Source: Aradus depressus (taxonomy: Eukaryota > Arthropoda > Insecta > Hemiptera > Aradidae). Taken from it: a stretch of 64,000 nt of DNA. Both the position numbers and the translations under genes were made by a program. Below the pieces are notes generated by a model. It saw only the letters and a program-made list of their open reading frames with translations, searched no databases and was not told the DNA's origin. Location: assembly GCA_963662175.1 (NCBI GenBank), contig OY759224.1:24003489-24067488 (forward strand), written 5' to 3'. Positions within the stretch are counted from its first letter, which is position 1; every line of letters begins with the position of its first letter. This document shows, piece by piece, positions 43,601 through 49,900 of this stretch.

Positions 43601-44724
43601 TCTGATATTCCATTTTTCGTATAGCTATGTATGTTAGTTGATATATACGAGTACTATATGTATTTGCCAAATTTTCTTATTGTAAATTTATTTTTAATGT
43701 TATAAATGACGGGGTTAGAATCAAAATGGCCCAAGTGACATTTTTGAAAATGTTTCGTTAAGTTCATAATCGGGTACAAAAATGATAGTTCTGTTCAGGA
43801 AAAAGGTTGTACAAATGAAATCCTAGCCAGTGCTGAGATCTAGTGGAAAATCACTTTTACCATTTTGGTGACATGAACAAGTAACTTAAACATAATAGTT
43901 TAATACTATGTTTAAGTTACTATGGTCAGTATAAAGTGACCTTGAAATTAAAGTTTTTATTCAATTTTATGGTTAGCTAACATCAACTTTCACTATAAAA
44001 GCAGAAGACAAAATATTTCCGGTTTCGATAAATTATAGATTTTTTAAATCAGTTCAGAACTTTTTTTTTTTTGGCCTTATGAACAATGCATATTGGCCAT
44101 GAAAATACCCAATGAAACTTATAACACTAGAAAAGTTAAATATATATATTTAGAAAATAAAAATAGAGAAATAGATTATATATATATAGAAAATTAAAGA
44201 TGAAATAAAAATAATGGATAAGAAATAATAAAATAAATTAATAATCAATAAATAAAATGGGCGACAGGAGCTCAGCACAGAACCCCGAGGAACCCAACGA
44301 GCGGCGAAGTTAAGAACTTAATACACAGTTTCTTCAAAGTTTTAAAAAGTCACTTCGACCATTTTGATACTAAACCCGTCAAATGTGACACAATTTTAAT
44401 GATTAGTTCCTAATTTTGTTTCATATTGTTTTTTAATGCCCGAAATTAATTAAAACAACTTTCTGAAGACTATAAGGTCCAATAGTGTTTTTTATAAACA
44501 ACCATTTTATCCAAAATAATTTTTCAGTTACAAATGATATTTAATATATATATTTGAATTGTTTAGGTACATTTAAGATCCAGAAAACTCAACTCCAAAG
44601 AGAAGCCTACGATATACACAAAGTGAAGGACCCAGTTTACATTTTCAGTTCCAATGAGTCAAAATACATTCCTTTCACTCAACAGCTGCATAGCGTTGTC
44701 ATGTCCGGGAACTTACGGGTATAA
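26036..44724 (+). CDS. Fatp: Fatty-acid transport protein / very-long-chain acyl-CoA synthetase (13 exons found)
   Basis: Membrane-associated enzyme that couples fatty-acid uptake to ATP-dependent CoA activation. The coding join is 26036-26186, 29034-29271, 31156-31372, 34952-35055, 35998-36095, 36880-36990, 37732-37813, 38193-38336, 39495-39629, 40712-40778, 42175-42265, 43126-43279, 44567-44724. All junctions are GT-AG and in phase, giving 582 codons, close to the roughly 620-650 of the family. Motifs in order: [18 protein letters not shown] (ATP/AMP binding), [34 protein letters not shown] (FATP signature) and [11 protein letters not shown] with the C-terminal lysine. The first base of exon 26036 completes a split codon, so an upstream exon with the N-terminal membrane segment is missing. 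An internal ATG lies at 26049. It is convergent with NDUFB9. Which SLC27A paralogue it represents cannot be told. Confidence 0.95.
26682..27023 (+). repeat. SINE in FATP intron, CCTAA tail
   Basis: Complete apart from a short deletion in the CGTCC block. It starts GAGAGCGCCGGTAGCTCAGT and ends CCTAACCTAACCT. Confidence 0.88.
27140..27480 (+). repeat. Dispersed repeat in FATP intron
   Basis: Modules with ATTAATTTTCCGCGAAATCG and GATGTAACGAATTTATGTAA. The right end is GCCGGTGATTCACCGATGAT followed by a T tract. Confidence 0.6.
27787..28130 (+). repeat. SINE in FATP intron, CCTAA tail
   Basis: Complete forward copy. TACTTCTCAGG at 27768-27778 and again at 28130-28140 looks like a target duplication, but 8 extra bases lie between it and the SINE 5' end. 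Confidence 0.88.
28140..28680. other. Intronic, unassigned
   Basis: No conserved exon found. A T tract lies at 28435-28454 and no repeat family is recognised. Confidence 0.3.
28680..28990 (+). repeat. Second dispersed family plus short MITE
   Basis: GTTAATCCTATCGAAAAATT begins the family copy. A deleted foldback (GTGGCCATTACAGACCCGCT … AATGGCCACATCACATATAT) follows it, just upstream of FATP exon b. Confidence 0.6.
29034..29271 (+). CDS. Fatp: FATP exon b
   Basis: Encodes [17 protein letters not shown] through [20 protein letters not shown]. It covers the conserved [15 protein letters not shown] segment of the AMP-binding fold. Donor GTATGT, phase 1. Confidence 0.95.
29562..29664 (-). ncRNA. 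Hammerhead-like motif, family 3 (reverse arm)
   Basis: CUGACGA at 29620-29614 and GAAA at 29608-29605. Stem II is collapsed, so it is a decayed copy. Stem III ACUGGU and cleavage triplet GUA are followed by CACA, which pairs fully with the UGUG before CUGACGA. It is the inverted partner of 30478-30590. Confidence 0.45.
29672..29785. repeat. Hairpin, arms about 38 bp
   Basis: TTAACTCAAGAGTACCTGGG at 29678 is complementary to CCCAGGTAGGTACTCTTGAG near 29752. The loop carries GGAGGGGTCCTCCTCCC, itself a small hairpin. Confidence 0.85.
29922..30475 (-). mobile_element. I-like LINE ORF2 C-terminal fragment
   Basis: The minus strand carries RNase H remnants ([13 protein letters not shown], with two stops after it) and then a 148-residue open frame from 30368. 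The frame includes [20 protein letters not shown], a CCHC-like [18 protein letters not shown], and ends [11 protein letters not shown]. This is the usual tail of RNase H-bearing LINEs. It lies in a FATP intron, antisense to the gene. Confidence 0.8.
30478..30590 (+). ncRNA. Hammerhead-like motif, family 3 (forward arm)
   Basis: CUGACGA at 30519-30525, U, stem II GGC/GCC with a GUAA tetraloop, GAAA at 30537-30540, self-complementary ACCGGU at 30540-30545, then U giving a GUU triplet. Stem I pairs UGUG with CUCA, with one mismatch. This is the cleanest copy of the family. Confidence 0.55.
30685..30785 (+). repeat. Dispersed repeat right end
   Basis: TTAATTGATTAATTCGCGCT and GGGGAAGTACATAGCCGG are the family end. 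Confidence 0.55.
31156..31372 (+). CDS. Fatp: FATP exon c (AMP-binding motif)
   Basis: Carries the P-loop-like signature [12 protein letters not shown] that binds ATP phosphates. The split codon across b/c gives valine. Donor GTAATG, phase 2. Confidence 0.95.
31480..31570 (-). repeat. Dispersed repeat end, reversed
   Basis: GTGATTCACCGACAATGTAC followed by TTCCCCAGAGCGAATTAATC, the family end in reverse. It directly adjoins the foldback at 31560. Confidence 0.55.
31560..31970. repeat. Foldback element, arms about 120 bp
   Basis: GCCTGCACGAGAAATTGCGC at 31590 is complementary to GCGCAATTTCTCGTGCAGGC near 31914. Both arms include an (ATT)n/(AAT)n tract and CATTCCTTTCTTATCCC. Confidence 0.85.
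31980..32298. other. Intronic, unassigned
   Basis: AT-rich, with no exon or repeat recognised. Confidence 0.3.
32299..32437 (+). repeat. SINE 3' fragment
   Basis: From TACTCATTATAGACCGCTAT through GGGCTCATGTCTACCAGAGC to the AAAGCCAAGGCATGG end. The head is missing. Confidence 0.7.
32690..32815 (+). mobile_element. Possible reverse-transcriptase scrap
   Basis: The plus strand reads [12 protein letters not shown], close to the GVPQGSVLSP motif of LINE reverse transcriptases, but nothing else of the domain is visible nearby. Confidence 0.3.
32820..33540. other. Intronic, unassigned
   Basis: AT-rich and without supported features. Confidence 0.25.
33550..34330 (-). mobile_element. Possible RTE-type LINE fragment (linker region)
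   Basis: On the minus strand [10 protein letters not shown] in one frame, and [20 protein letters not shown] then [13 protein letters not shown] in others, resemble the segment between endonuclease and reverse transcriptase of RTE/BovB-type elements. Frame breaks are frequent. The 34000-34330 part is not recognised. Confidence 0.4.
34952..35055 (+). CDS. Fatp: FATP exon d
   Basis: Encodes [17 protein letters not shown] and [13 protein letters not shown]. The histidine-serine segment is typical of the family. Donor GTTCGT is weaker than the others but keeps the frame. Confidence 0.92.
35220..35385 (+). repeat. Dispersed repeat fragment
   Basis: TTTTCCGACCCCCTGATCTC and AACTCCCGATAGAATGAATG blocks. 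It is interrupted by the Transib-like fragment. Confidence 0.6.
35388..35835 (+). mobile_element. Transib-like element fragment, second copy
   Basis: It matches the reverse complement of 18540-18980: GTAAACACAGGAACGACA, the ATGTCTGATTCAGGAG exon (here with an intact GTAAGT donor), CAATGCATAAAGTTGTTTAT and the second-exon acceptor. Both termini are missing. It lies in a FATP intron, same strand as the gene. Confidence 0.75.
35998..36095 (+). CDS. Fatp: FATP exon e
   Basis: Encodes [20 protein letters not shown] and [11 protein letters not shown]. Acceptor TTTGTTTCAG, donor GTGAGT, ends in phase 0. Confidence 0.93.
36100..36538. other. Intronic, unassigned
   Basis: No exon or repeat recognised. 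Confidence 0.3.
36539..36704 (+). repeat. SINE, deleted copy, 13-bp target duplication
   Basis: AAGATTCAGTATA occurs at 36526-36538 and 36705-36717. The B box and the middle of the element are deleted. The tail is (CTAA)4, the ACTAA subfamily. Confidence 0.88.
36880..36990 (+). CDS. Fatp: FATP exon f
   Basis: Encodes [17 protein letters not shown] and [12 protein letters not shown], a strongly conserved FATP block. Phase 0 at both ends. Confidence 0.95.
37000..37720. other. Intronic, unassigned
   Basis: No exon or repeat recognised. Confidence 0.3.
37732..37813 (+). CDS. Fatp: FATP exon g
   Basis: Encodes [20 protein letters not shown] and TEGNAAT; the YGATEGN motif is diagnostic of FATP/ACSVL enzymes. 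Donor GTATGA. Confidence 0.95.
37900..38110 (-). repeat. Dispersed repeat fragment
   Basis: GTCGATACATTCATTATTTG and GAAATTCCGTTGAAAACTCC blocks. Confidence 0.45.
38193..38336 (+). CDS. Fatp: FATP exon h
   Basis: Encodes [20 protein letters not shown] and [15 protein letters not shown]. The [11 protein letters not shown] stretch matches the family. Donor GTGAGA, phase 1. Confidence 0.95.
38370..38515 (+). repeat. SINE 3' fragment, degraded
   Basis: AGCACGCCGTCCTTCGGATG, CAGGTACTCGTTAAAGATC and GCGCTCTGGTAGTAAG in order, with deletions. Confidence 0.7.
38520..38995. other. Intronic, weak repeat
   Basis: 38760-38995 resembles a widespread insect non-coding repeat (ATCTTGGAAACGCC… GAAATCGGTTCTGCCGTC), but no second copy is present here. 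Confidence 0.25.
39010..39130 (-). ncRNA. Decayed hammerhead-like copy, family 1
   Basis: CUGAUGA at 39079-39073 and the flank AATATTGTCTATTCCAC are shared with the 22.7-kb hairpin, but GAAA is altered to CAAAA and stem II is lost. It is probably inactive. Confidence 0.4.
39495..39629 (+). CDS. Fatp: FATP exon i
   Basis: Encodes [20 protein letters not shown] and [23 protein letters not shown] RNase H fragment begins about 60 bp after the donor, without harming the splice site. Confidence 0.95.
39690..40290 (+). mobile_element. I-like LINE RNase H fragment
   Basis: [20 protein letters not shown], then a frame shift and [20 protein letters not shown], then a degraded tail ending DFIKDTGLL. 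It is closely related to 19160-19560. Sense orientation, in a FATP intron. Confidence 0.75.
40310..40600 (-). mobile_element. I-like LINE tail, opposite orientation
   Basis: The minus strand reads [20 protein letters not shown] followed by [16 protein letters not shown], the CCHC-like tail of the same LINE group as 29922-30475. It abuts the forward fragment tail to tail. Confidence 0.7.
40600..40690. repeat. (TA)n microsatellite with duplicated lead-in
   Basis: ACGTATACATATATAATATG is duplicated, then about 23 TA units follow, ending 20 bp before FATP exon j. Confidence 0.95.
40712..40778 (+). CDS. Fatp: FATP exon j
   Basis: Encodes [20 protein letters not shown] and F; the DRTGDTFR motif is split over the next junction. 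The acceptor lies 20 bp after a (TA)n microsatellite. Confidence 0.95.
40822..41041 (+). repeat. SINE, head missing, ACTAA tail
   Basis: From AGTTTATTTTATCTAGGAGG to GGCATGAGTCATAATAACTA. The CTTCGG block is deleted. Confidence 0.8.
41130..41495 (+). repeat. Dispersed repeat, left part
   Basis: TTTTCAACGGAATTTCATGT through GAAGCATCTATGTAAAATA. It is interrupted at a TA by the MITE, and the right end GCTGAGGAAGTACATAGT resumes at 42130. Confidence 0.6.
41498..42121. mobile_element. pogo-like MITE, 624 bp
   Basis: Terminal inverted repeats CAGTAGAACCTCTATAAGTC and, from the right, CAGTATAACCTCTTTAAGTC are flanked by TA at 41496-41497 and 42122-42123. Internally the motif 'CGAGTTATAGAGG' recurs about ten times in varied form. 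No transposase is present. Confidence 0.88.
42175..42265 (+). CDS. Fatp: FATP exon k
   Basis: Encodes [20 protein letters not shown] and [10 protein letters not shown], completing the FATP signature. Its acceptor lies directly at the end of a dispersed repeat into which a pogo-like MITE had inserted. Confidence 0.95.
42330..42480. other. GC-richer insert, unidentified
   Basis: GGCCTTTAGCGCCAGCACAA to GTAGCTCTATCCCGGGATTA differs in base composition from its surroundings and may be a retroelement scrap. No conserved motif is seen. Confidence 0.25.
42785..43000. repeat. Foldback MITE, family shared with 55.0 kb
   Basis: Arms 42785-42882 and 42911-43000 are complementary (CCTTCAGTCAATCAGAATC with GATTGACTGAAGG). 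The spacer is TTAATATTGAGTTTTGAC. It lies 125 bp before FATP exon l. Confidence 0.85.
43126..43279 (+). CDS. Fatp: FATP exon l
   Basis: Encodes [17 protein letters not shown] and [19 protein letters not shown]. The [11 protein letters not shown] block is conserved near the C terminus of the family. Confidence 0.95.
43338..43603 (+). repeat. SINE, diverged, ACTAA tail
   Basis: From CTAGCTCAGTAGCGTGCTAG with an intact B box (GGGTTCGAAACCCGGCC) to CATGTCTACTAATAACTAAC, with the 3' region deleted. Confidence 0.85.
43610..44560. other. Intronic, unassigned, tiny RT-like scrap
   Basis: Mostly AT-rich. At 44312-44255 the minus strand reads [13 protein letters not shown], weakly like a reverse transcriptase GVPQGSVL motif. 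Confidence 0.25.
44567..44724 (+). CDS. Fatp: FATP exon m (terminal)
   Basis: Encodes [20 protein letters not shown] and ends [11 protein letters not shown] then TAA at 44722-44724. The lysine of TFKIQK corresponds to the catalytic lysine of adenylating enzymes. Confidence 0.95.
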
Positions 44725-44736
44725 TTACAACTTTTA

Positions 44737-44742
44737 AATAAA
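44737..44742 (+). promoter_or_regulatory. FATP polyadenylation signal
   Basis: AATAAA lies 13 bp after the stop codon, inside TTTTAAATAAATATAAAT. The 3' UTR would be very short, and further A-rich signals follow. Confidence 0.5.
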
Positions 44743-44914
44743 TATAAATATGTACATTTTTTTTATGTAATTAGTAGTAATATATAATTAATGAAAATGT
44801 TTTGTTTTTTTTTGTTTTAAAAATATACATAATTTTTTTTTTATTTTACCTCTTAATTTTTTTATTTTCCTTCACTCCTTTTCCCTATTAAATTTAACGT
44901 TTATGAAAGAATAT

Positions 44915-45185
44915 ATGATTTGGTCATTATATTTCTTATACCAACCACGCTTACAGATCACTCTCTCCTCCCACTTCTCAAAATCATTTCATACTCTCAT
45001 TACTGAGAATATAAAAGTAATGAGTTGACTTTAGCAGTATTTTTTTTTGTTTCATTGTCTGTACAATTCTGCGAGTGACATCCTTATAATCAGTAATGCC
45101 TGTATTTAATGATTTTGAGGGGAGAGAGAGGTCATGTGTAAGCGTGGTTGGTATAAGAATGTATTGTAATTGCCGCATCATATAT
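44915..45185. repeat. Foldback MITE ('TGGCCATTACAGGA' family)
   Basis: TATACCAACCACGCTTACAG at 44938 is complementary to the right arm GTAAGCGTGGTTGGTATAAG near 45138. Internal arms include CTCAAAATCATTTCATACTC. Confidence 0.75.
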
Positions 45186-45189
45186 ATTT

Positions 45190-45775
45190 TTCTTTATTTT
45201 TCATATAAACTACCAATAATAAAACCGTATTTTATAGTTGTTAATATGTGTTACGACTTAAACATTACTTAGATATTTAGTTTACATTCTTCAGGGCGCA
45301 TTAACTTTTGCCGTATTGATCCTATCTCGAATCTGATGAGGACTTGTTAGCTTTCGGGTAAATCAAGGAAGCTTCTGGAAATGTTTCGCATGTACCTCGA
45401 AAACTGGAAAATCGTATTTCAGTTTTCTCTACAACTATTACTTGAAAAGAGTTTTGATTAAGTCAGAAACATAAGCTGTATCTTGTAAAATGTGCTTAGG
45501 CCCCAGAGTCAAGTGGCCTCAATTTTCGTCTGATTTCGGCCAAAATTTAATCAGATCTAAGTTAGAATATGAGAGCCCCTCATTCCAAATTCATAGCTAC
45601 AATCGTTTTTGCGGTAGAACGCTCACAACTTACCAATCCCATACACACACACACGTTGTAGTGCAGATAGACATCATGAAAATGCTCAAAAAGGGTCTTG
45701 AAACGTTAAAATCTATTGAAATCTCGATCTCGGATTTTCACACGATTACAATACTTCCTTATAAGAAATTTTAAA
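45190..45775 (-). repeat. Second dispersed family, reverse copy
   Basis: Reverse of 8380-9020, sharing TACAATCGTTTTTGCGGTAG and ATCTCGGATTTTCACACGAT. Confidence 0.6.
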
Positions 45776-45944
45776 AAAAATTGAGTAAGTTTTGAGCTAG
45801 ACCGGGGTCATCTTTCATCTGAATTATATTAGCATTGATAAATTTGTGCATCTTCTAATAATTCAGGTTTGTTATTGAATCCTCATAAGTGTAATTTATC
45901 TACATTTTTAAGTAAGTATATCAGATACCTAATATCTATTGTTT

Positions 45945-46082
45945 GAGGGCGCCGGTAGCTCAGGTATCGTTCTTGCTTACTGAGCTCAAGAAGGCGGGTA
46001 AAGCCCTAAGGTTTTTTATCTGGAAGGTGAAAACACCTTGAGCACGCAGCCCTTCGGATGGGAGGTTAAGGGATGGTCCCGC
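45945..46082 (+). repeat. SINE head, interrupted by LINE insertion
   Basis: GAGGGCGCCGGTAGCTCAGG to GGTTAAGGGATGGTCCCG. The next SINE block (AGCCTGTACGATGACAGA) appears only at 46597, so about 0.5 kb of LINE DNA separates the halves. Confidence 0.75.
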
Positions 46083-46590
46083 CTAGAGCGTTGCAAGGAC
46101 ATTGCCCAGGAATGGATAATGGGAAAATGGCAACAACGATGGTTACGAAGTCCAGATGCCTCGACTCGACGTAGGTACTATACTTATGAGGTCATGGAGA
46201 TTTTAACTCCAAACTCTTCTTCTTTAGGAGGAAGAACAACCCAAACTGTTCATGTGGGGGCATCGAGACTGCAGAACATGTAGTCCTTGATTGCCCGCTG
46301 TATGACCAGGCCAGGATGGAGTTGTGTCGCGGGACCGGACCATACCTTGGATTTGCGGCAGCTGGTGACGGAGGCCAGCTACTCAGTGTTCAGCCGATTT
46401 GTCAGCTCCGAGAGCAGAAAAAAGCGGTGTGACGGGGGCGACCAGCTTTCGCCAGACGTTGGTCGATCGGTGGTCACCCCCGGCCAGCCATAGTCTCACT
46501 TAAGCACTTCCCAGATCTCGAGCTGCCTCCACAAAGATGAACGGGTGATGTTGCACAAGTGCAAGGTGCACCCAAAGGTATTCATAAAAG
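46083..46590 (+). mobile_element. LINE ORF2 C-terminal fragment
   Basis: AQEWIMGKWQQRWLRSPDAS in one frame, then after a shift NCSCGGIETAEHVVLDCPLY (CCHC-like), and DLRQLVTEASYSVFSRFVSS near the end. It is the same family as 3590-3832 and it interrupts a SINE. Confidence 0.75.
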
Positions 46591-46861
46591 ATCCAGAGCC
46601 TGTACGATGACAGAATGTCTGCCATTCTCCACCTAAGATATCTTCCTCATTTCCATCTCCAGAACCAGAATCCTGAAATTTGTATTGTTGACAGCAGTCT
46701 GAAGAAACAACATGGATACCAAGTTTCAGATTATAGACCTATCCTTACGACAAAATTCAAAATTACAGTATTTTTTAAGAAATAAGCCACTTTCATTTAA
46801 ATATTTATTTTATTAACAACATTTTTACTAAACAATTTTACACATTTACATTTTTCTCTTC

Positions 46862-46867
46862 TTTATT
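46862..46867 (-). promoter_or_regulatory. NDUFB9 polyadenylation signal candidate
   Basis: AATAAA on the minus strand begins 2 bp after the TGA stop codon. A second candidate is at about 46810-46805. The second is more plausible by distance. Confidence 0.4.
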
Positions 46868-46868
46868 T

Positions 46869-46965
46869 TCAATGATTACTCGGTTCTGGTTTTCCATATT
46901 CCTTTTCCCACATTTTGATATATTCCAATTTTCTTTCTTCACGTTTCTTAAAATAATCAGGATAC
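46869..46965 (-). CDS. NDUFB9: NDUFB9 exon 4 (terminal)
   Basis: Encodes QYPDYFKKREERKLEYIKMW and EKEYGKPEPSNH then TGA at 46871-46869. Confidence 0.95.
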
Positions 46966-49900
46966 CTGAAAATAAAAACAAAAGGATTACTTTTCTGCCG
47001 ATAGATGCCAGATCAGGGCCCAAAGTTTATTCACGTTAATAAGAAATATATTATGACAGTTCCTAGTTGAAAGTGGATTCAGACTAGATAAATCAACATT
47101 TTCATAAAATTACAAAAAAGAACAATAATAATTATTATTCGAGATTTAGTTAGGTTGTTGCTACCTATCGGACTATCTAGAACTGCAGAAATATTATCAG
47201 GAGTTTAGTTATTGTGACTCATGCCCGGGCTTTAACGAGGTCGTCATATCGCCTAATACCAGAGCGCTCTTTCGTCATTCTGGTGGACATGAGCCCGACT
47301 CTACTATGGGAGTTCTAAATTTTGCCTACTCTAAACTTTTATTTATTTAAATAAATAAAACAAACTTATTTTTGAAATATTGTCTATTATAAGATATAAA
47401 TATATATAACTATCGGTTTCGGCCTTATACCATCGTCAGGTCTAGTTATGAACTACTATATATATTTATATCTTTAGTGGAGTAGACAATATTTCAAAAA
47501 TAAGTTTGTTTTATTTATTTATTACAAGTTTCCACAATATGTCCGCGTTCCTCAACTTAGAAGTTTTTATTTATTTAAACAAAATTATAATAATTTTAAT
47601 TGATTTTATTTTTATTTTCTTATAATATGTACAATTGTGCCAATTTTATAATCGAAATTCCATTGTATATTGTTCATTTCGACCCAAAGACGATACATTT
47701 TTTGAATTGGACTTCCAGAGATGGAATTAGTTTTAAGAATAAGTATGTAAGTCATCGGATATTTTGCAGAGAAATCTCCATACTCTAAATTTAAGCTGTC
47801 TAAGAGTGTCCTGCTTTCCTAAAAGGACCGAGGGCACCGGTAGCTCAGAGATAAGTCCTTAATGAGCTCAAAAACTCTGGTTCGAAACCCGGGCAAGAGA
47901 CGAGGTTTCTGGGAGGTGAGATGGGACGTTAAGCGATGGTGCCGAGTCTGTACGATTTCAGATACTCGTTAAACACCGTGAATAAACCTAGCTGGGCAAA
48001 ATTTAGGAATCCAATAGTAAAGTAGTAGACGATATGACCTCGTAGTTAAAGCCCGGGCATGAGTCGCAATAACTAACTAAAAGGTTCAACTTCCAAGTTG
48101 AGAGCTGAGTTCATAACTAGACCTGACGATGGTATACTAGTATACGGTCTATGGTATACTAGTATACGGTCTAAGTTGAGAGCTGAGTTCATAACTAGAC
48201 CTGACGATGGTATAAAGCCGAAACCGATAGTTATATATGTATATATATCTTTAGTGGAATAGACAATATTTCAAAAATAAGTTTGTTTTATTTATTTAAA
48301 AGGTTCCATGTCTGTCTGAATTGAAATTTCCAAAGTCCTGAAAAATAATCTTTAAACATAAATTTCCCGGTTCTCTCAAAGCACATGCGCTTTAATAAAT
48401 ACAAACTTTCTCATTTATTACTAACATTTCAGGACCAGGAACAATAAATATTTTTTGAAAAAACTAAAATGTTTATCCAAATTAAATAAATTCTCAGTAG
48501 AACTACGGAAATCAGTTATACAAAAATAAAGCCAATACTTACTGAGCCTTCTCCAGAGGATGCCAGAAATCTAGGACCCAGTCGGGCGAATAGCCAGCTC
48601 TGCCATAGGCGTTACCTCCAATCGTTTTAGGAACTGAAAACAGGGTTTGTAGTTAAATTGACAGATAATTTGTGAAAATAAAGAAAGGGATGTCATTTTA
48701 CTTCAAGTTAATTAGGGAAGGTTTGACCAACGATTTAACAGGAAGGAGGAGAGATGAGGCTTGTGGTCGATAAAATATAAGACAAACTTGTAGAATTTCT
48801 GGCAACCTTTCGGCACTGAGTGTCCCTTCTTCAGGGCCTATATTGACATATATACATTATTAGTGAGTTTTATACATGCTAGAATTTATTAAAGGAATTA
48901 CATTAAAACTAACTGTGACTAAACCAACAAAAAAACATTTAAATTATTCACACCAAAACAAACTGAAATATTATATCTGAACAAAAAACAATTATAACTA
49001 AATAAAAACCTAGGTATATTATGAGTGAACATTTAAAAACAAAAACAAATAACAACATTGTTATCACATATTATTTGTTTGGTGTAAATAATTTAAATAT
49101 TATTTCTATGCTCAGAGGGAATAAGTTGTTCAAGTCGTAAAATGGCCAAAATGAATTAAGTGTACTGTGATGGTCTCCCAAGTCATCTGCGCACTGTGAA
49201 GAAGTTGGGAGCTCAGAACTCTAATACTTTCGGAATTATAAAGATGTGGCTTTCTTGGTATCTCGTAAAATTGTGTATGTTCTCGGTTAAATCAACTTAA
49301 TCTACTTCTTTGAGGAATCATTCACGAGATAACTGCATTTAACAATTTATTCAACTATTCCAAGTGAAGAGGGTGTTACGGTTAAATCAACTTGCAATTA
49401 GGTAAATGATGGGGAATGATTAGGTAACTAAGGGAAAGTCCAAGAAAGTATTAACAATATTCATTTTCATTCACTCCTATAGATTTAGAAGGTAATAATG
49501 ATGCAAACATAATTTATTTATTCCAAAAACTGGATTTAAACGATTAATGCAAAAGTAAAAAAGTGCTGCCCTGAAAAGTTACGAATTTAGACTTACCAAT
49601 TTATTCCCCGTGATCACAGATTTGTTAAGTTACATTTAGTTTTAATGTAATTTCTTTACTAAATTCTAGCATGTATAAAACTCATTAATAATGAGTTATA
49701 GTATATAATAATAATGAGTTATATATATGTAAATACAGCAGACCCTGAAGAAGACTCAGTGCCGAAAGCTTGGCAGAAATTCTACAATTTTATTTTTATC
49801 GACCACAAGCCTCATCTCTCCTTTCTTTTACTATAAGTGTTGGACCGGCAATTTTTTCGAAGCAACGTTTTAATCACAAAAATAGAACACACTAAACTAA

